Shown here: positions 25,958-33,772 of the stretch, one piece after another
Layout of the letters: every line of letters starts with the position of its first letter
How positions within the stretch are numbered: position 1 is the first letter of the stretch
Assembly (NCBI RefSeq): GCF_030813005.1
Contig: NZ_JAUSTU010000007.1
Span: 119,574-183,573 of the forward strand
DNA: 64,000 nucleotides
Direction: 5' to 3'
Source of the DNA: Robertmurraya andreesenii
GTDB taxonomy: Bacteria > Bacillota > Bacilli > Bacillales > Cytobacillaceae
The notes under the pieces: model-generated
Seen by the model: the letters and a program-made list of their open reading frames with translations, nothing else
Told to the model about the DNA's origin: nothing
Databases searched by the model: none
Translations under genes and position numbers: made by a program

Positions 25958-27299
25958 ATATCAGACCTATGCAACGAACTTCATTCTAGAGCATCCCATT
26001 GCTGCGGTGTTTTTAGAAATGGGTCTTGGCAAAAGCGTCATTACTCTAACTGCTATATTCGACCTATGTCTTGATCGTTTTGAAATTGGAAAGGTTCTGG
26101 TCATTGCCCCACTTCGAGTAGCTAGGGATACTTGGCCAGCTGAGATAAATAAGTGGGAGCATTTAAAAGGACTCAAGTTTTCGGTAGCAATCGGTACAGA
26201 GCAGGAGCGATTGGCGGCTCTAAGGAAACCTGCAAGTGTCTATCTTATAAACAGAGAAAATGTTGACTGGTTGGTAAACAAAAGCAGTATTCCTTTTAAT
26301 TTCGATATGGTGGTCATTGATGAACTATCATCTTTTAAGTCCTATGGCGCAAAAAGGTTTAAAAGTTTACTAAAAGTAAGACCGAGGGCAAAACGGATTG
26401 TGGGTCTTACGGGCACACCTTCCAGTAATGGATTAATGGATTTGTGGGCAGAGTTTCGTATTCTCGACATGGGTAAAAGACTCGGCAGGTACATAACTCA
26501 CTACCGCAATTCCTTCTTTACACCAGATAAACGCAATCAGCAAATCGTATTTTCATATAAACCATTGCCAGGTGCTGAAGATGCCATATATCGGCTCATT
26601 TCTGATATTACCATTTCCATGAAGTCGATAGATTTTCTAAAAATGCCTGAATGCGTGATCAACGAAGTGCCTGTCTATCTTAATGATAAAGAACAATCAG
26701 TATATGAACACTTTCGTGAAGAGATGGTCCTTGAATTTGGTGATGAAGAAATAGATGCCATGAATGCAGCTGTTCTTTCAGGCAAACTTCTGCAAATGGC
26801 AAACGGTGCTATCTATGATGATGATAAAAACCCCCATATTATCCACGACCGCAAGCTAGATGCTCTTGAGGATTTAATTGAAGGTGCTAACGGCAAACCT
26901 GTGCTTATTGCCTATTGGTATAATCACGATTTAGAGCGTATTAAGGCAAAATTCAATGTCAGAGAAATTAAAACTTCCAAGGATATTAAGGATTGGAACA
27001 ACGGTGATATTTCTGTGGCGGTTATCCATCCTGCATCGGCGGGACACGGTCTCAACTTACAAAGTGGAGGTTCAACTCTTATTTGGTTTGGACTTACTTG
27101 GAGTCTGGAACTCTATCAACAAACAAATGCGAGACTTTGGAGACAGGGACAAAAAGAGACAGTGGTAATCCATCACATTATTACTAAAGGCACAATCGAT
27201 GAAGATGTGATGGGAGCCTTGAAACGAAAGGACAAGACACAATCCGAGCTTATTAATGCGGTCAAAGCAAATCTTGGGAAAGCGAGGGATGCCGTATGA
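25938..27299 (+). CDS. SNF2-family DNA helicase/translocase
   Basis: 453 residues from GTG 25938 (GGAGGG 13 nt upstream). Seen: motif I EMGLGKSVITL, motif Ia IAPLRVARDTWP, motif II DELSSFKS, motif III VGLTGTPSSNG, and motifs V/VI HPASAGHGLNLQSGGSTLIW and QTNARLWRQGQ. All ATPase motifs are intact. It is coupled to the VRR-NUC nuclease and probably processes replication or recombination intermediates of the phage. Confidence 0.9.
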   Translation: MKYNPHKYQTYATNFILEHPIAAVFLEMGLGKSVITLTAIFDLCLDRFEIGKVLVIAPLRVARDTWPAEINKWEHLKGLKFSVAIGTEQERLAALRKPASVYLINRENVDWLVNKSSIPFNFDMVVIDELSSFKSYGAKRFKSLLKVRPRAKRIVGLTGTPSSNGLMDLWAEFRILDMGKRLGRYITHYRNSFFTPDKRNQQIVFSYKPLPGAEDAIYRLISDITISMKSIDFLKMPECVINEVPVYLNDKEQSVYEHFREEMVLEFGDEEIDAMNAAVLSGKLLQMANGAIYDDDKNPHIIHDRKLDALEDLIEGANGKPVLIAYWYNHDLERIKAKFNVREIKTSKDIKDWNNGDISVAVIHPASAGHGLNLQSGGSTLIWFGLTWSLELYQQTNARLWRQGQKETVVIHHIITKGTIDEDVMGALKRKDKTQSELINAVKANLGKARDAV

Positions 27300-27517
27300 T
27301 GGATGCATTTGAAAAACTGGCAAATGCCATTATTCTTCAGGCAGTTAAGGATTATCGTTTTGCATTAAAAAGACTAGCAAAACACCCTCGCAATGATTCT
27401 GCTTTATATACGAAACGTGAGGTGGAGTGCTTCTTTCATTCTGAATTGTTCAATGTCCTCACCTCTCTAAACCCTGACATGTTAATCCAACAGCTACAAG
27501 AGGAGGTGGTGCGATGA
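27296..27517 (+). CDS. Small phage protein, unknown
   Basis: 73 residues, helical, beginning MMDAFEKLANAIILQAVKD and with a YTKREVECFFHSELF segment. Its start overlaps the helicase stop (ATGA) and its stop overlaps the next gene. Proteins of this type regularly precede the late-activator-like gene in Firmicute phages. No function is known to me. Confidence 0.65.
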   Translation: MMDAFEKLANAIILQAVKDYRFALKRLAKHPRNDSALYTKREVECFFHSELFNVLTSLNPDMLIQQLQEEVVR

Positions 27518-27927
27518 TGACAGCTAAGGAATTCTTAAAACAGGCCTATCGTCTGAATGAAGTGATTAATTCCGACCTTGAAGAGTTACAAAACTTAAGG
27601 GAACTATCAAGAAGTGTTTCATCCCCCGTTCTTGAGGAAAAAGTCAGTCGAACCAAGTGTACTGACCCACCCTTTGAAAAGTATGTGATTAGAATAGTAG
27701 ATTTGGAGCAACAGATACAACAAGAGGTTGAACGGCTAGTAAAGCTTAAATCAGATATCCGTGAAGCAATTAACCAGATGGAAAACGTAGATGAGAAGCT
27801 GATTCTTCGCTACCGATACATTAACTTTCTTAACTGGGAAGAAGTCTGTGTTAACCTTAATGTTTCTATGAGAACCGTGCATAGACTCCATTCATCTGCA
27901 TTGCAGCATTTAAAGGTGCCTAAATAA
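27514..27927 (+). CDS. DUF1492/ArpU-like phage regulator (probable late transcription activator)
   Basis: 137 residues. The N-terminal two-thirds is a long coiled coil (residues 15-90). The end is a sigma-region-4-like helix-turn-helix in LRYRYINFLNWEEVCVNLNV and SMRTVHRLHSSAL. ArpU, RinA and DUF1492 proteins switch on the late genes of Firmicute phages. Its place as the last early gene, upstream of a repeat-bearing promoter (29013-29077), fits that job. No operon partner follows. Confidence 0.75.
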   Translation: MMTAKEFLKQAYRLNEVINSDLEELQNLRELSRSVSSPVLEEKVSRTKCTDPPFEKYVIRIVDLEQQIQQEVERLVKLKSDIREAINQMENVDEKLILRYRYINFLNWEEVCVNLNVSMRTVHRLHSSALQHLKVPK

Positions 27928-28053
27928 AAAGGAGTAATCTGAAAAGAGTGAGGGAAGAGGGTCAAAAGGCCATCTTCTCCACTACCTTTAGTCAATGTGG
28001 GAAAATAGCAGTGATTCAAATAATTAGTATTTCACTTTTAATGATTAATTAAA

Positions 28054-28088
28054 TTAAAATGAGCTGTCAAAACAACAGCTCATTTCTT
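28054..28088. terminator. Bidirectional terminator between DUF1492 and deformylase genes
   Basis: AAATGAGCTGT pairs with ACAGCTCATTT and both flanks are A/T-rich. It separates the convergent late-activator and deformylase genes and can serve both strands. Confidence 0.8.
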
Positions 28089-28120
28089 ACCTGCTTTGAG
28101 TATCTGCCTAATGCGTGATT

Positions 28121-28696
28121 TCAGTATAAACTTTTACAGTTTTCAGGTAGTTTGAAAGGATTATCTTTATTGATACGGTCATAAAACATAATTCCATTTA
28201 GATGATCTATTTCATGTTGAATAACAATAGAGGAATAGCCATTGAGTTTTAATATTATTTCTTCTCCTTCTAAATTAAACCCTTTCACTTTAATTCTTTC
28301 ATATCTTGGGACGAATCCATTTATATCTCGATCAACAGAAAGGCAACCTTCACTTGGTGGTAAGTAAATCATAGAAACTGAATGACTTATTATTTTTGGA
28401 TTAATAAGAGTATATTCATGTTCTTTCTCCCTCTCGTCAGTGAAATACGCTACAAACATTCGCTTATTCAAGCCAATCTGATTCGCGGATAATCCAACTC
28501 CTCCACGCAATTTATATTTTTTGGATAGAATGGGGTCTTGACTATTTTTTAAGAAATTCATCATACTAGTTAATGTTTCCTTATCTTCCTCAGAGGGAGG
28601 TACCATCACTTCTAGTGTTGGTCGATGTAAGATATCATTACCTTCACCCACAATATCTTCCATTGTTATCATATAATTTGAATGAAATTTATTCAT
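28121..28696 (-). CDS. def: Peptide deformylase (phage-borne)
   Basis: Removes the formyl group from the N-terminal methionine of new proteins. Seen: motif 1 GVGLSANQIG, motif 2 EGCLSV (metal Cys) and motif 3 QHEIDHLNG (HExxH). All three are intact, so activity is expected. About 191 residues from ATG 28696, which overlaps the end of the XRE gene; no strong ribosome site is seen, suggesting coupling. It lies on the minus strand between early and late genes, so it may be expressed during lysogeny. It could supply actinonin-type resistance or process prophage-directed proteins; neither is shown. Confidence 0.85.
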   Translation of the reverse strand: MNKFHSNYMITMEDIVGEGNDILHRPTLEVMVPPSEEDKETLTSMMNFLKNSQDPILSKKYKLRGGVGLSANQIGLNKRMFVAYFTDEREKEHEYTLINPKIISHSVSMIYLPPSEGCLSVDRDINGFVPRYERIKVKGFNLEGEEIILKLNGYSSIVIQHEIDHLNGIMFYDRINKDNPFKLPENCKSLY

Positions 28697-28880
28697 AAAT
28701 AAACAATTCATCTACCTTTACTTTTAACGTTTTTGATAATTTAAATGCCAGTTCTAGTGTGGGATCATATTTATCATTCTCTATACAATTTATTGTTTGT
28801 CTAACAACTCCACACTTCTTAGCAAGTTGCTCTTGTGTTATCCCCAATTTGTTCCGTATTGCTTTAATTTTATTTTTCAA
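28689..28880 (-). CDS. XRE-family HTH repressor, autoregulated
   Basis: 63 residues from TTG 28880 (or 66 from GTG 28889). KLGITQEQLAKKCGVVRQTI is a classic XRE helix-turn-helix and almost the whole protein is DNA-binding domain. It is followed by, and overlaps, the deformylase gene. Two matching dyads surround its promoter (28892-28957), so it very likely represses itself and the deformylase gene. It may also be the lysogeny regulator, because no other classic CI-like repressor was found. Confidence 0.8.
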   Translation of the reverse strand: MKNKIKAIRNKLGITQEQLAKKCGVVRQTINCIENDKYDPTLELAFKLSKTLKVKVDELFIYE

Positions 28881-28891
28881 CAGTATCACCT

Positions 28892-28957
28892 ATGTCAAAG
28901 ATATTGGACATTTTTTATTATAACAATTTCAATAAATATGTCAATAAATTTGGACAT
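28892..28957 (-). promoter_or_regulatory. Promoter of the XRE-deformylase pair with two matching operators
   Basis: On the minus strand TTGACA (28939-28944), a 16-bp spacer and TATAAT (28917-28922) form a strong promoter. Two 20-bp sites of the form ATGTCAAnnnnnTTGGACAT (28892-28911 and 28938-28957) are near-dyads; one overlaps the -35 and the other lies downstream of the -10. Confidence 0.8.
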
Positions 28958-29012
28958 TTCAATGTATCTATTAGTGGTTTTTGTACGCAGTAATCTGAAT
29001 GCTCGTAAAAGG

Positions 29013-29077
29013 TTGGCACACTTTGGCACAGTTTGGCACACAATGACACTGTTTGTCCGTAGTGAAAGTTATATAAT
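29013..29077 (+). promoter_or_regulatory. Probable late promoter with three phased TTGGCACA sites
   Basis: TTGGCACA starts at 29013, 29023 and 29033, exactly one helical turn apart, followed by a variant AATGACAC. A TATAAT (29072-29077) lies downstream without a good -35. This is the layout of an activator-dependent promoter; the DUF1492/ArpU-like protein is the obvious candidate. Confidence 0.6.
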
Positions 29078-29102
29078 GGTAGTATGGAATATTAATAAAC
29101 AG

Positions 29103-29140
29103 AAGCCTTCACGGGAGCATTTCTCCTGCGAGGGCTTTTT
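29103..29140 (+). terminator. Intrinsic terminator in the late leader
   Basis: AGCCTTCACGGGAG pairs imperfectly with TCTCCTGCGAGGGCT and is followed by TTTTT. It lies between the late promoter and the HNH gene, so late transcription must read through it or be attenuated. Confidence 0.65.
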
Positions 29141-29164
29141 CTATGGGCAAAAGGAGGTGCAAGT

Positions 29165-29524
29165 ATGCCAAAGAAACCTAAGCGACCGTGCTCTTACCCT
29201 GGTTGCCCAGAGCTAACCGACAAGCGCTTTTGTGAAGAGCATGGCAAGAAGGAAGCCGCACGGTATGAAAAGTATGACCGTGACCCAGCAACCCGTAAGC
29301 GTTATGGTCGTGCTTGGAAAAGAATACGTGACCGTTACATTGCAGCTCATCCTCTTTGTGAGAAATGTAAACGACAAGGAAAGCTGACCCCTGCAAATGA
29401 AGTCCATCACATTCTTCCTCTTGCAAGAGGAGGGACTCACGATAGAAGTAATCTGATGGCTCTTTGTACTCCTTGCCACTCTGCAATCACGGCAAGAGAT
29501 GGAGACCGTTGGGGAACCCGGTAG
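29165..29524 (+). CDS. Phage HNH endonuclease (packaging-associated)
   Basis: 119 residues. HNH motif: CEKCKRQGKLTPANEVHHI, then THDRSNLMALCTPCHSAIT, with four zinc cysteines (C-x-x-C pairs) and catalytic HH. An extra N-terminal pair of cysteines (CSYPGCPEL) is seen. HNH proteins beside terminase genes in HK97-like phages are needed for DNA cleavage at cos. It is the first late gene and precedes the small terminase gene by 111 bp. Confidence 0.88.
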   Translation: MPKKPKRPCSYPGCPELTDKRFCEEHGKKEAARYEKYDRDPATRKRYGRAWKRIRDRYIAAHPLCEKCKRQGKLTPANEVHHILPLARGGTHDRSNLMALCTPCHSAITARDGDRWGTR

Positions 29525-29635
29525 GGGGAGTCAAATCTCCACAGCTTTTTCTTTGTGTAACGGGCGTGGGGCAACGCGTGAAAATTCGCGGTTTCAAACA
29601 GGGTAATAGGCCCATCGACGAAAAGAGGTGAGTGA
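29525..29635 (+). other. Candidate cos region
   Basis: A 111-bp non-coding gap between the HNH and small terminase genes. It opens with GGGGGAGTCAAATCTCC and ends with GC-rich, partly repetitive sequence (AACGCGTGAAAATTCGCGG). In HK97-type phages with HNH genes the cohesive-end site lies here, with a similar G-rich AGTCAAATCTC start. The cut positions are not determined. Confidence 0.45.
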
Positions 29636-30187
29636 ATGGCCAAAGATGGAACAAATCGTGGCGGTGCCCGTATAGGCTCCGGTCAAAAGAAAAAACCACT
29701 TGCTGACAAAATTGCAGAGGGAAATCCCGGTAAAAGAAAGCTTGAAGTCGTTGAGTTCCAAAATACCGCTGACCTGAAGGGGCAGGAAATGCCAAAGCCA
29801 ATGGCCATGCTCTCTGCAGTACAAAAGGATGGTAAAACCCTAGTAGCGAGTGAAATCTATGAAATTACATGGAGATGGCTTGAAGAACGAGGATGTGCCC
29901 ATTTGGTACTTCCACAGCTTCTAGAACGATATGCCATGAGTGCGGCCAGATGGATACAGTGTGAGGAAGCAGTAACCGAGTTTGGCTTTCTAGCCAAGCA
30001 CCCAACCACCGGCAATGCTATTCAAAGTCCTTATGTAGCAATGAGTCAGAACTTTATGAGTCAGACAAACAGGCTATGGATGGAGATATATCAAATCGTT
30101 AGAGAGAACTGTGCTACAGAGTATTCTGGTTTAAACCCACAGGACGATGTGATGGAGCGACTGCTATCTGCCCGCAGAGGAAAATAA
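29636..30187 (+). CDS. Terminase small subunit, P27 family
   Basis: 183 residues. The N-terminal basic stretch (GGARIGSGQKKKPLADKIAEGNPGKR) is the P27-family signature. The helical middle and a late TNRLWMEIYQIVRENC segment also fit. It recognises phage DNA for packaging by the large subunit, encoded 5.2 kb downstream; six accessory genes separate the pair, which is unusual. An AAAAGAGGTG site precedes the ATG. Confidence 0.85.
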   Translation: MAKDGTNRGGARIGSGQKKKPLADKIAEGNPGKRKLEVVEFQNTADLKGQEMPKPMAMLSAVQKDGKTLVASEIYEITWRWLEERGCAHLVLPQLLERYAMSAARWIQCEEAVTEFGFLAKHPTTGNAIQSPYVAMSQNFMSQTNRLWMEIYQIVRENCATEYSGLNPQDDVMERLLSARRGK

Positions 30188-30207
30188 AGATGAGGAGATA
30201 TGATGTA

Positions 30208-31383
30208 ATGAGTAAAAGATATTTAACAGCAGAAAGTGTATGTGCTGGACATCCTGACAAACTATGCGACATCATAGCAGATAGCATTTTGGAAGCTTGC
30301 CTACGTAAAGATAGGGCATCAAGGGTGGCTTGCGAGGTTATGGCAACTAAAGGAAAAATTATCGTGGCGGGCGAGATCTCCTGCAGCGAGAAAGTGAACA
30401 TTAGAGACATTGTAAAAATTGTACTGAAAGATGTGGGATACAATCCTCTAAAATTTTTGATTTATGTATATGTACATAATCAAAGTGTAGATATTGCGGC
30501 TGGTGTGAATACCGCACTAGAAGAACGAAATGGTATAAATGAACAGTACGGTTCGATAGGTGCTGGAGACCAGGGAACTATGTATGGCTATGCCACAAAG
30601 GAAACAAGAGAAATGCTTCCTCTCCCCCTTGTACTGTCTCACAGAATCGTAAAGAGACTGGATGATTGTCGCAAAGGAAAACTGATCAAAGGGATTCTTC
30701 CCGATGGTAAAGCACAGGTAACGGTGGAGTATAAGGATGACACTCCAGTGAGAATAAAGACGATTGTGATCTCTGTGCAGCATGATAAGAATAAAACGCA
30801 GGAAGAACTTAAGGCGGATATTCTTAACAATGTCTTATGGCAATGCTTTGAGGATTTCCCTTTTGATGATGAAACAGAACTTCTCATCAATCCATCAGGT
30901 CAGTTTGTTCTTGGTGGTCCCGCTGCTGATACGGGTTTGACTGGTAGAAAAATCATGGTCGACACCTATGGAGGGCTTGCATCTCATGGAGGTGGTGCTC
31001 TTTGTGGTAAAGACCCAACCAAAGTTGACCGAAGCGGTGCTTACATGGCTCGGTATATTGCCAAGCATATTGTTTGGTGTGGTTATGCAAAGAAGTGTGA
31101 AGTGAGTATTTCCTATGCCATTGGTAAGGCAAATCCAGTAGCCTTTACTGTAAATACCCTTGGCACTGGAACTGTTTCTGATGAAATATTAACTATTGCA
31201 GCTCAGGAGACTTTCAACTTAAGACCTGCGGCCATCATTGAAAAACTACGTCTTAGAAATGTGGTTTATTCTGACACAGCGGCTTATGGTCACTTTAATA
31301 GTTGTCTGTTCCCGTGGGAGGATGTAAATAAATACAGTGAATTTAGAAAGGCGGTGGAAAAGTATGTTGATAGAGAAGATTAA
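30208..31383 (+). CDS. metK: S-adenosylmethionine synthetase encoded by the prophage
   Basis: Makes SAM from methionine and ATP. Seen: AESVCAGHPDKLCD (catalytic H15), GAGDQG (118-123) and GGGALCGKDPTKVDRSGAY (from residue 261; P-loop-like). All key motifs are kept. 391 residues, normal length. Start ATG 30208 has GAGGAGA upstream and matches family N-termini; ATG 30190 is in frame but longer than the family. It is cotranscribed with, and overlaps by 20 bp, a DNA methyltransferase gene, so it probably feeds SAM to phage DNA methylation. The host should have its own metK elsewhere. Confidence 0.92.
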   Translation: MSKRYLTAESVCAGHPDKLCDIIADSILEACLRKDRASRVACEVMATKGKIIVAGEISCSEKVNIRDIVKIVLKDVGYNPLKFLIYVYVHNQSVDIAAGVNTALEERNGINEQYGSIGAGDQGTMYGYATKETREMLPLPLVLSHRIVKRLDDCRKGKLIKGILPDGKAQVTVEYKDDTPVRIKTIVISVQHDKNKTQEELKADILNNVLWQCFEDFPFDDETELLINPSGQFVLGGPAADTGLTGRKIMVDTYGGLASHGGGALCGKDPTKVDRSGAYMARYIAKHIVWCGYAKKCEVSISYAIGKANPVAFTVNTLGTGTVSDEILTIAAQETFNLRPAAIIEKLRLRNVVYSDTAAYGHFNSCLFPWEDVNKYSEFRKAVEKYVDRED

Positions 31384-32620
31384 AACGAAACAACTCATCC
31401 CCGCTGAATATAACCCAAGGAAGGATTTAAAACCGGGTGATCCGGAATATGAGAAACTTAAACGCTCCCTTGAGGAGTTTGGATATGTAGAACCCGTTAT
31501 ATGGAATAAGACCACAGGCAAAGTTATCGGAGGGCATCAACGCTTGAAAGTCCTGCTGAGTATGGGCATGGATGAAATAGAATGCGTAGTTGTCGAAATG
31601 GATGAGCAAAAGGAAAAGGCTCTGAACATTGCACTAAATAAAATAAGTGGCGATTGGGATAAAGATAAATTGGCACTTCTCATTACAGACCTAAATGCTT
31701 CTGATTTTGATGTTTCTCTTACAGGATTTGACCCAGGAGAGTTAGAGGATCTTTTCAAAGATTCCCTTAAGGATAATATAAAAGAAGATGATTTCGATGT
31801 AGACAGCGAGCTGAAAAAGCCCGCTGTTTCGCATTTAGGGGATGTTTGGATACTCGGACAGCATCGATTAGTCTGCGGAGACAGTACAAAGAAAGACACC
31901 TTTGATGTCTTGATGGATGGGAAAGCTGCCAATCTGGTAGTTACGGACCCTCCATATAACGTTAACTATGAAGGCACTGCTGGAAAAATCAAAAATGACA
32001 ACATGGCTAACGAAGCGTTCTATGATTTTCTGCTTGCGGCATTTCAAAACACCGAAGCAGCGATGGCAAAGGACGCTTCTATTTATGTATTCCATGCTGA
32101 TACGGAAGGACTCAATTTCAGAAGAGCATTCTCCGATGCGGGATTTTATCTATCCGGTACTTGTATATGGAAAAAGCAGTCCCTTGTTCTCGGTCGCTCT
32201 CCTTATCAATGGCAACATGAACCGGTACTCTTTGGATGGAAAAAGAAAGGCAAGCATCTCTGGTATTCAGACCGCAAGCAGACCACCATCTGGGAGTTTG
32301 AGAAACCAAAGAAAAATAGCGACCACCCAACCATGAAACCCGTGGCACTTGTGGCATATCCCATTATGAACTCGAGCCTTAGTAACTGCATTGTGCTTGA
32401 TCCCTTCGGTGGTTCAGGAAGCACATTGATTGCCTGTGATCAGACCGATAGAATCTGCTATACCATTGAACTAGATGAAAAGTACTGTGATGTCATTGTG
32501 AAAAGGTATATTGAGCAAGTCGGAAACTCTGATGGTGTGTTTCTTTTCAGAGATAGCTCGAAATTCAGATATTGTGATTTGCCAAATGTTGATTTATCTA
32601 CACAAAATACCGCCGATTAA
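31364..32620 (+). CDS. ParB-like nuclease domain fused to DNA methyltransferase (N4/N6)
   Basis: 418 residues. The N-terminal ParB/Srx-like domain reads PAEYNPRKDLKPGDPEY and VIGGHQRLKVLLSMG. The C-terminal methyltransferase has DPPY at residues 195-198 and the SAM motif DPFGGSGST from residue 346, the beta order of amino-methyltransferases. It modifies phage or host DNA; the target is unknown. The start is ATG 31364 (GTG 31337 lies further inside metK). The overlap with metK gives coupled synthesis of enzyme and cofactor supplier. It may protect phage DNA from host, or from the cargo type I, restriction. Confidence 0.88.
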   Translation: MLIEKIKTKQLIPAEYNPRKDLKPGDPEYEKLKRSLEEFGYVEPVIWNKTTGKVIGGHQRLKVLLSMGMDEIECVVVEMDEQKEKALNIALNKISGDWDKDKLALLITDLNASDFDVSLTGFDPGELEDLFKDSLKDNIKEDDFDVDSELKKPAVSHLGDVWILGQHRLVCGDSTKKDTFDVLMDGKAANLVVTDPPYNVNYEGTAGKIKNDNMANEAFYDFLLAAFQNTEAAMAKDASIYVFHADTEGLNFRRAFSDAGFYLSGTCIWKKQSLVLGRSPYQWQHEPVLFGWKKKGKHLWYSDRKQTTIWEFEKPKKNSDHPTMKPVALVAYPIMNSSLSNCIVLDPFGGSGSTLIACDQTDRICYTIELDEKYCDVIVKRYIEQVGNSDGVFLFRDSSKFRYCDLPNVDLSTQNTAD

Positions 32621-32657
32621 TGGAACAGTATTTTCTACAGAAAGATGCTCTAAATGA

Positions 32658-32701
32658 CTTGATAATAACAGCTTTTAGAGTGATATATGTACGTACCGAA
32701 A
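32658..32701 (+). promoter_or_regulatory. Repeated leader element, copy 1
   Basis: Matches the element at 33698-33741; 20 bp (TTTTAGAGTGATATATGTAC, 32673-32692) are identical. TTGATA (32659-32664) and GATATA (32682-32687) are 17 bp apart, so it may be a promoter. It lies just upstream of the gene at 32721. Confidence 0.55.
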
Positions 32702-32720
32702 ATAGAAAGGCGGTATGAAA

Positions 32721-33413
32721 ATGCAGATTAACTATAATGTTTCAGGACCAAAAAGAAAAGCACTGGTTAACGCAATCAGTCAAGAACTAAATGCCCCTGT
32801 AAAATATCTCGGAGCACCTACATTTGCATATGAGGTGGCAGACTACAATGTTAACAAAAACGGAGTTCTAAGTGGACCAGATAATAAGGAATTGGTCGAA
32901 GATCTATTAGGACTTCACGACTTCAAAGCAATTTCAGAAGAATTTGACACACCACCTCCGAAAGCAGAAGCAAATGAAACGGAAGAATCTATCAATTTGA
33001 TAATTCAAATGCCACGGGCAGATTTTACAGACACGGCACTCGAGAACCTAAAAGGATTAGTAGAGAGCAAAGCGGCTCTTATAAAGAAAGCACTTAATAC
33101 GGATTCCATTCCCATCATTGTAAATGATGAATTTGTAGCATTCCCTTGGTTTCAAGGTGAGTGCTCCCCAGAGGAGGTTAAGGCATACACCCATTTTGTC
33201 ACAGCACTATGCGAAATGGCGAAAAAACAGACCCGTGTCAATTCCACCGAGAAATCAGTAGAGAATGAAAAATACGCTTTCCGTTGCTTCCTTCTAAGGC
33301 TTGGTTTTATCGGCCCAGAATATAAAATGGAACGAAAGATTCTCCTCTCCAAGCTTTCAGGTAGCTCCGCTTTCAAAAGCGGAACGGCCAAGCAGGAGGT
33401 GAGTGAACAATGA
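32721..33413 (+). CDS. Phage 'virulence protein' family, with C-terminal module shared with the amidoligase
   Basis: 230 residues from ATG 32721 (AAAGGCGG upstream; ATG 32715 is too close). The N-terminal part begins INYNVSGPKRKALVNAISQE, a family often labelled virulence-related without known function. The C-terminal 40 or so residues from V180 (VENEKYAFRCFLLRLGFIG) match the end of the amidoligase from V256. It may be a substrate, adaptor or partner of the amidoligase. A similar leader precedes both genes. It overlaps the DUF4314 gene by 4 bp. Confidence 0.65.
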   Translation: MQINYNVSGPKRKALVNAISQELNAPVKYLGAPTFAYEVADYNVNKNGVLSGPDNKELVEDLLGLHDFKAISEEFDTPPPKAEANETEESINLIIQMPRADFTDTALENLKGLVESKAALIKKALNTDSIPIIVNDEFVAFPWFQGECSPEEVKAYTHFVTALCEMAKKQTRVNSTEKSVENEKYAFRCFLLRLGFIGPEYKMERKILLSKLSGSSAFKSGTAKQEVSEQ

Positions 33414-33637
33414 ATATCATTCACCCAGAAATGCTAAAGCAACTTAGAAGCTATTACACTCCAGGAACACGTGTGATGCTACTTAAAATGAACGATCCTT
33501 ATACCAAACTTCAGCCTGGATCTAAAGGTACGGTTACTAGTGTTGATGACATAGGAACGATTCACGTCAGTTGGGATTCCGGTGGTTCCCTTGGAGTGGC
33601 CTTTGGTGAGGATTTATGCAAGAAAATCGAAGGGTAA
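33410..33637 (+). CDS. DUF4314 protein
   Basis: 75 residues with a beta-barrel-like core: TRVMLLKMNDPYTKLQPGSK and then SVDDIGTIHVSWDSGGSLGV, which resembles SH3/KOW-like folds. This family recurs in phages and conjugative elements beside amidoligase and cyclotransferase genes. Function unknown. Its start overlaps the preceding gene, so the two are coupled. Confidence 0.75.
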   Translation: MNIIHPEMLKQLRSYYTPGTRVMLLKMNDPYTKLQPGSKGTVTSVDDIGTIHVSWDSGGSLGVAFGEDLCKKIEG

Positions 33638-33697
33638 AACATACACAATTTAAGTCAAATATGGCAGTAAATATGTAGATTTATATTGCGGAATTGT

Positions 33698-33741
33698 CTT
33701 GCTATAAAAGCCTTTTAGAGTGATATATGTACATGCCGAAA
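33698..33741 (+). promoter_or_regulatory. Repeated leader element, copy 2
   Basis: Second copy of the element at 32658-32701; 33713-33732 is identical to 32673-32692. TTGCTA (33699-33704) and GATATA (33722-33727) keep the 17-bp spacing. It lies upstream of the amidoligase gene. Confidence 0.55.
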
Positions 33742-33772
33742 GGACACACACACTTTAGAAGGAGCGAGAAAA

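Noticed and set aside
29013..29040. CRISPR-like array at TTGGCACA repeats
   Set aside because: Repeats are 8 bp with 2-bp gaps and no spacers; phased protein sites are the better explanation. No CRISPR array was found anywhere in the window.
30208..31383. metK as the host housekeeping copy
   Set aside because: It lies between phage packaging genes inside the att sites and overlaps a phage methyltransferase gene; a host copy is expected elsewhere.
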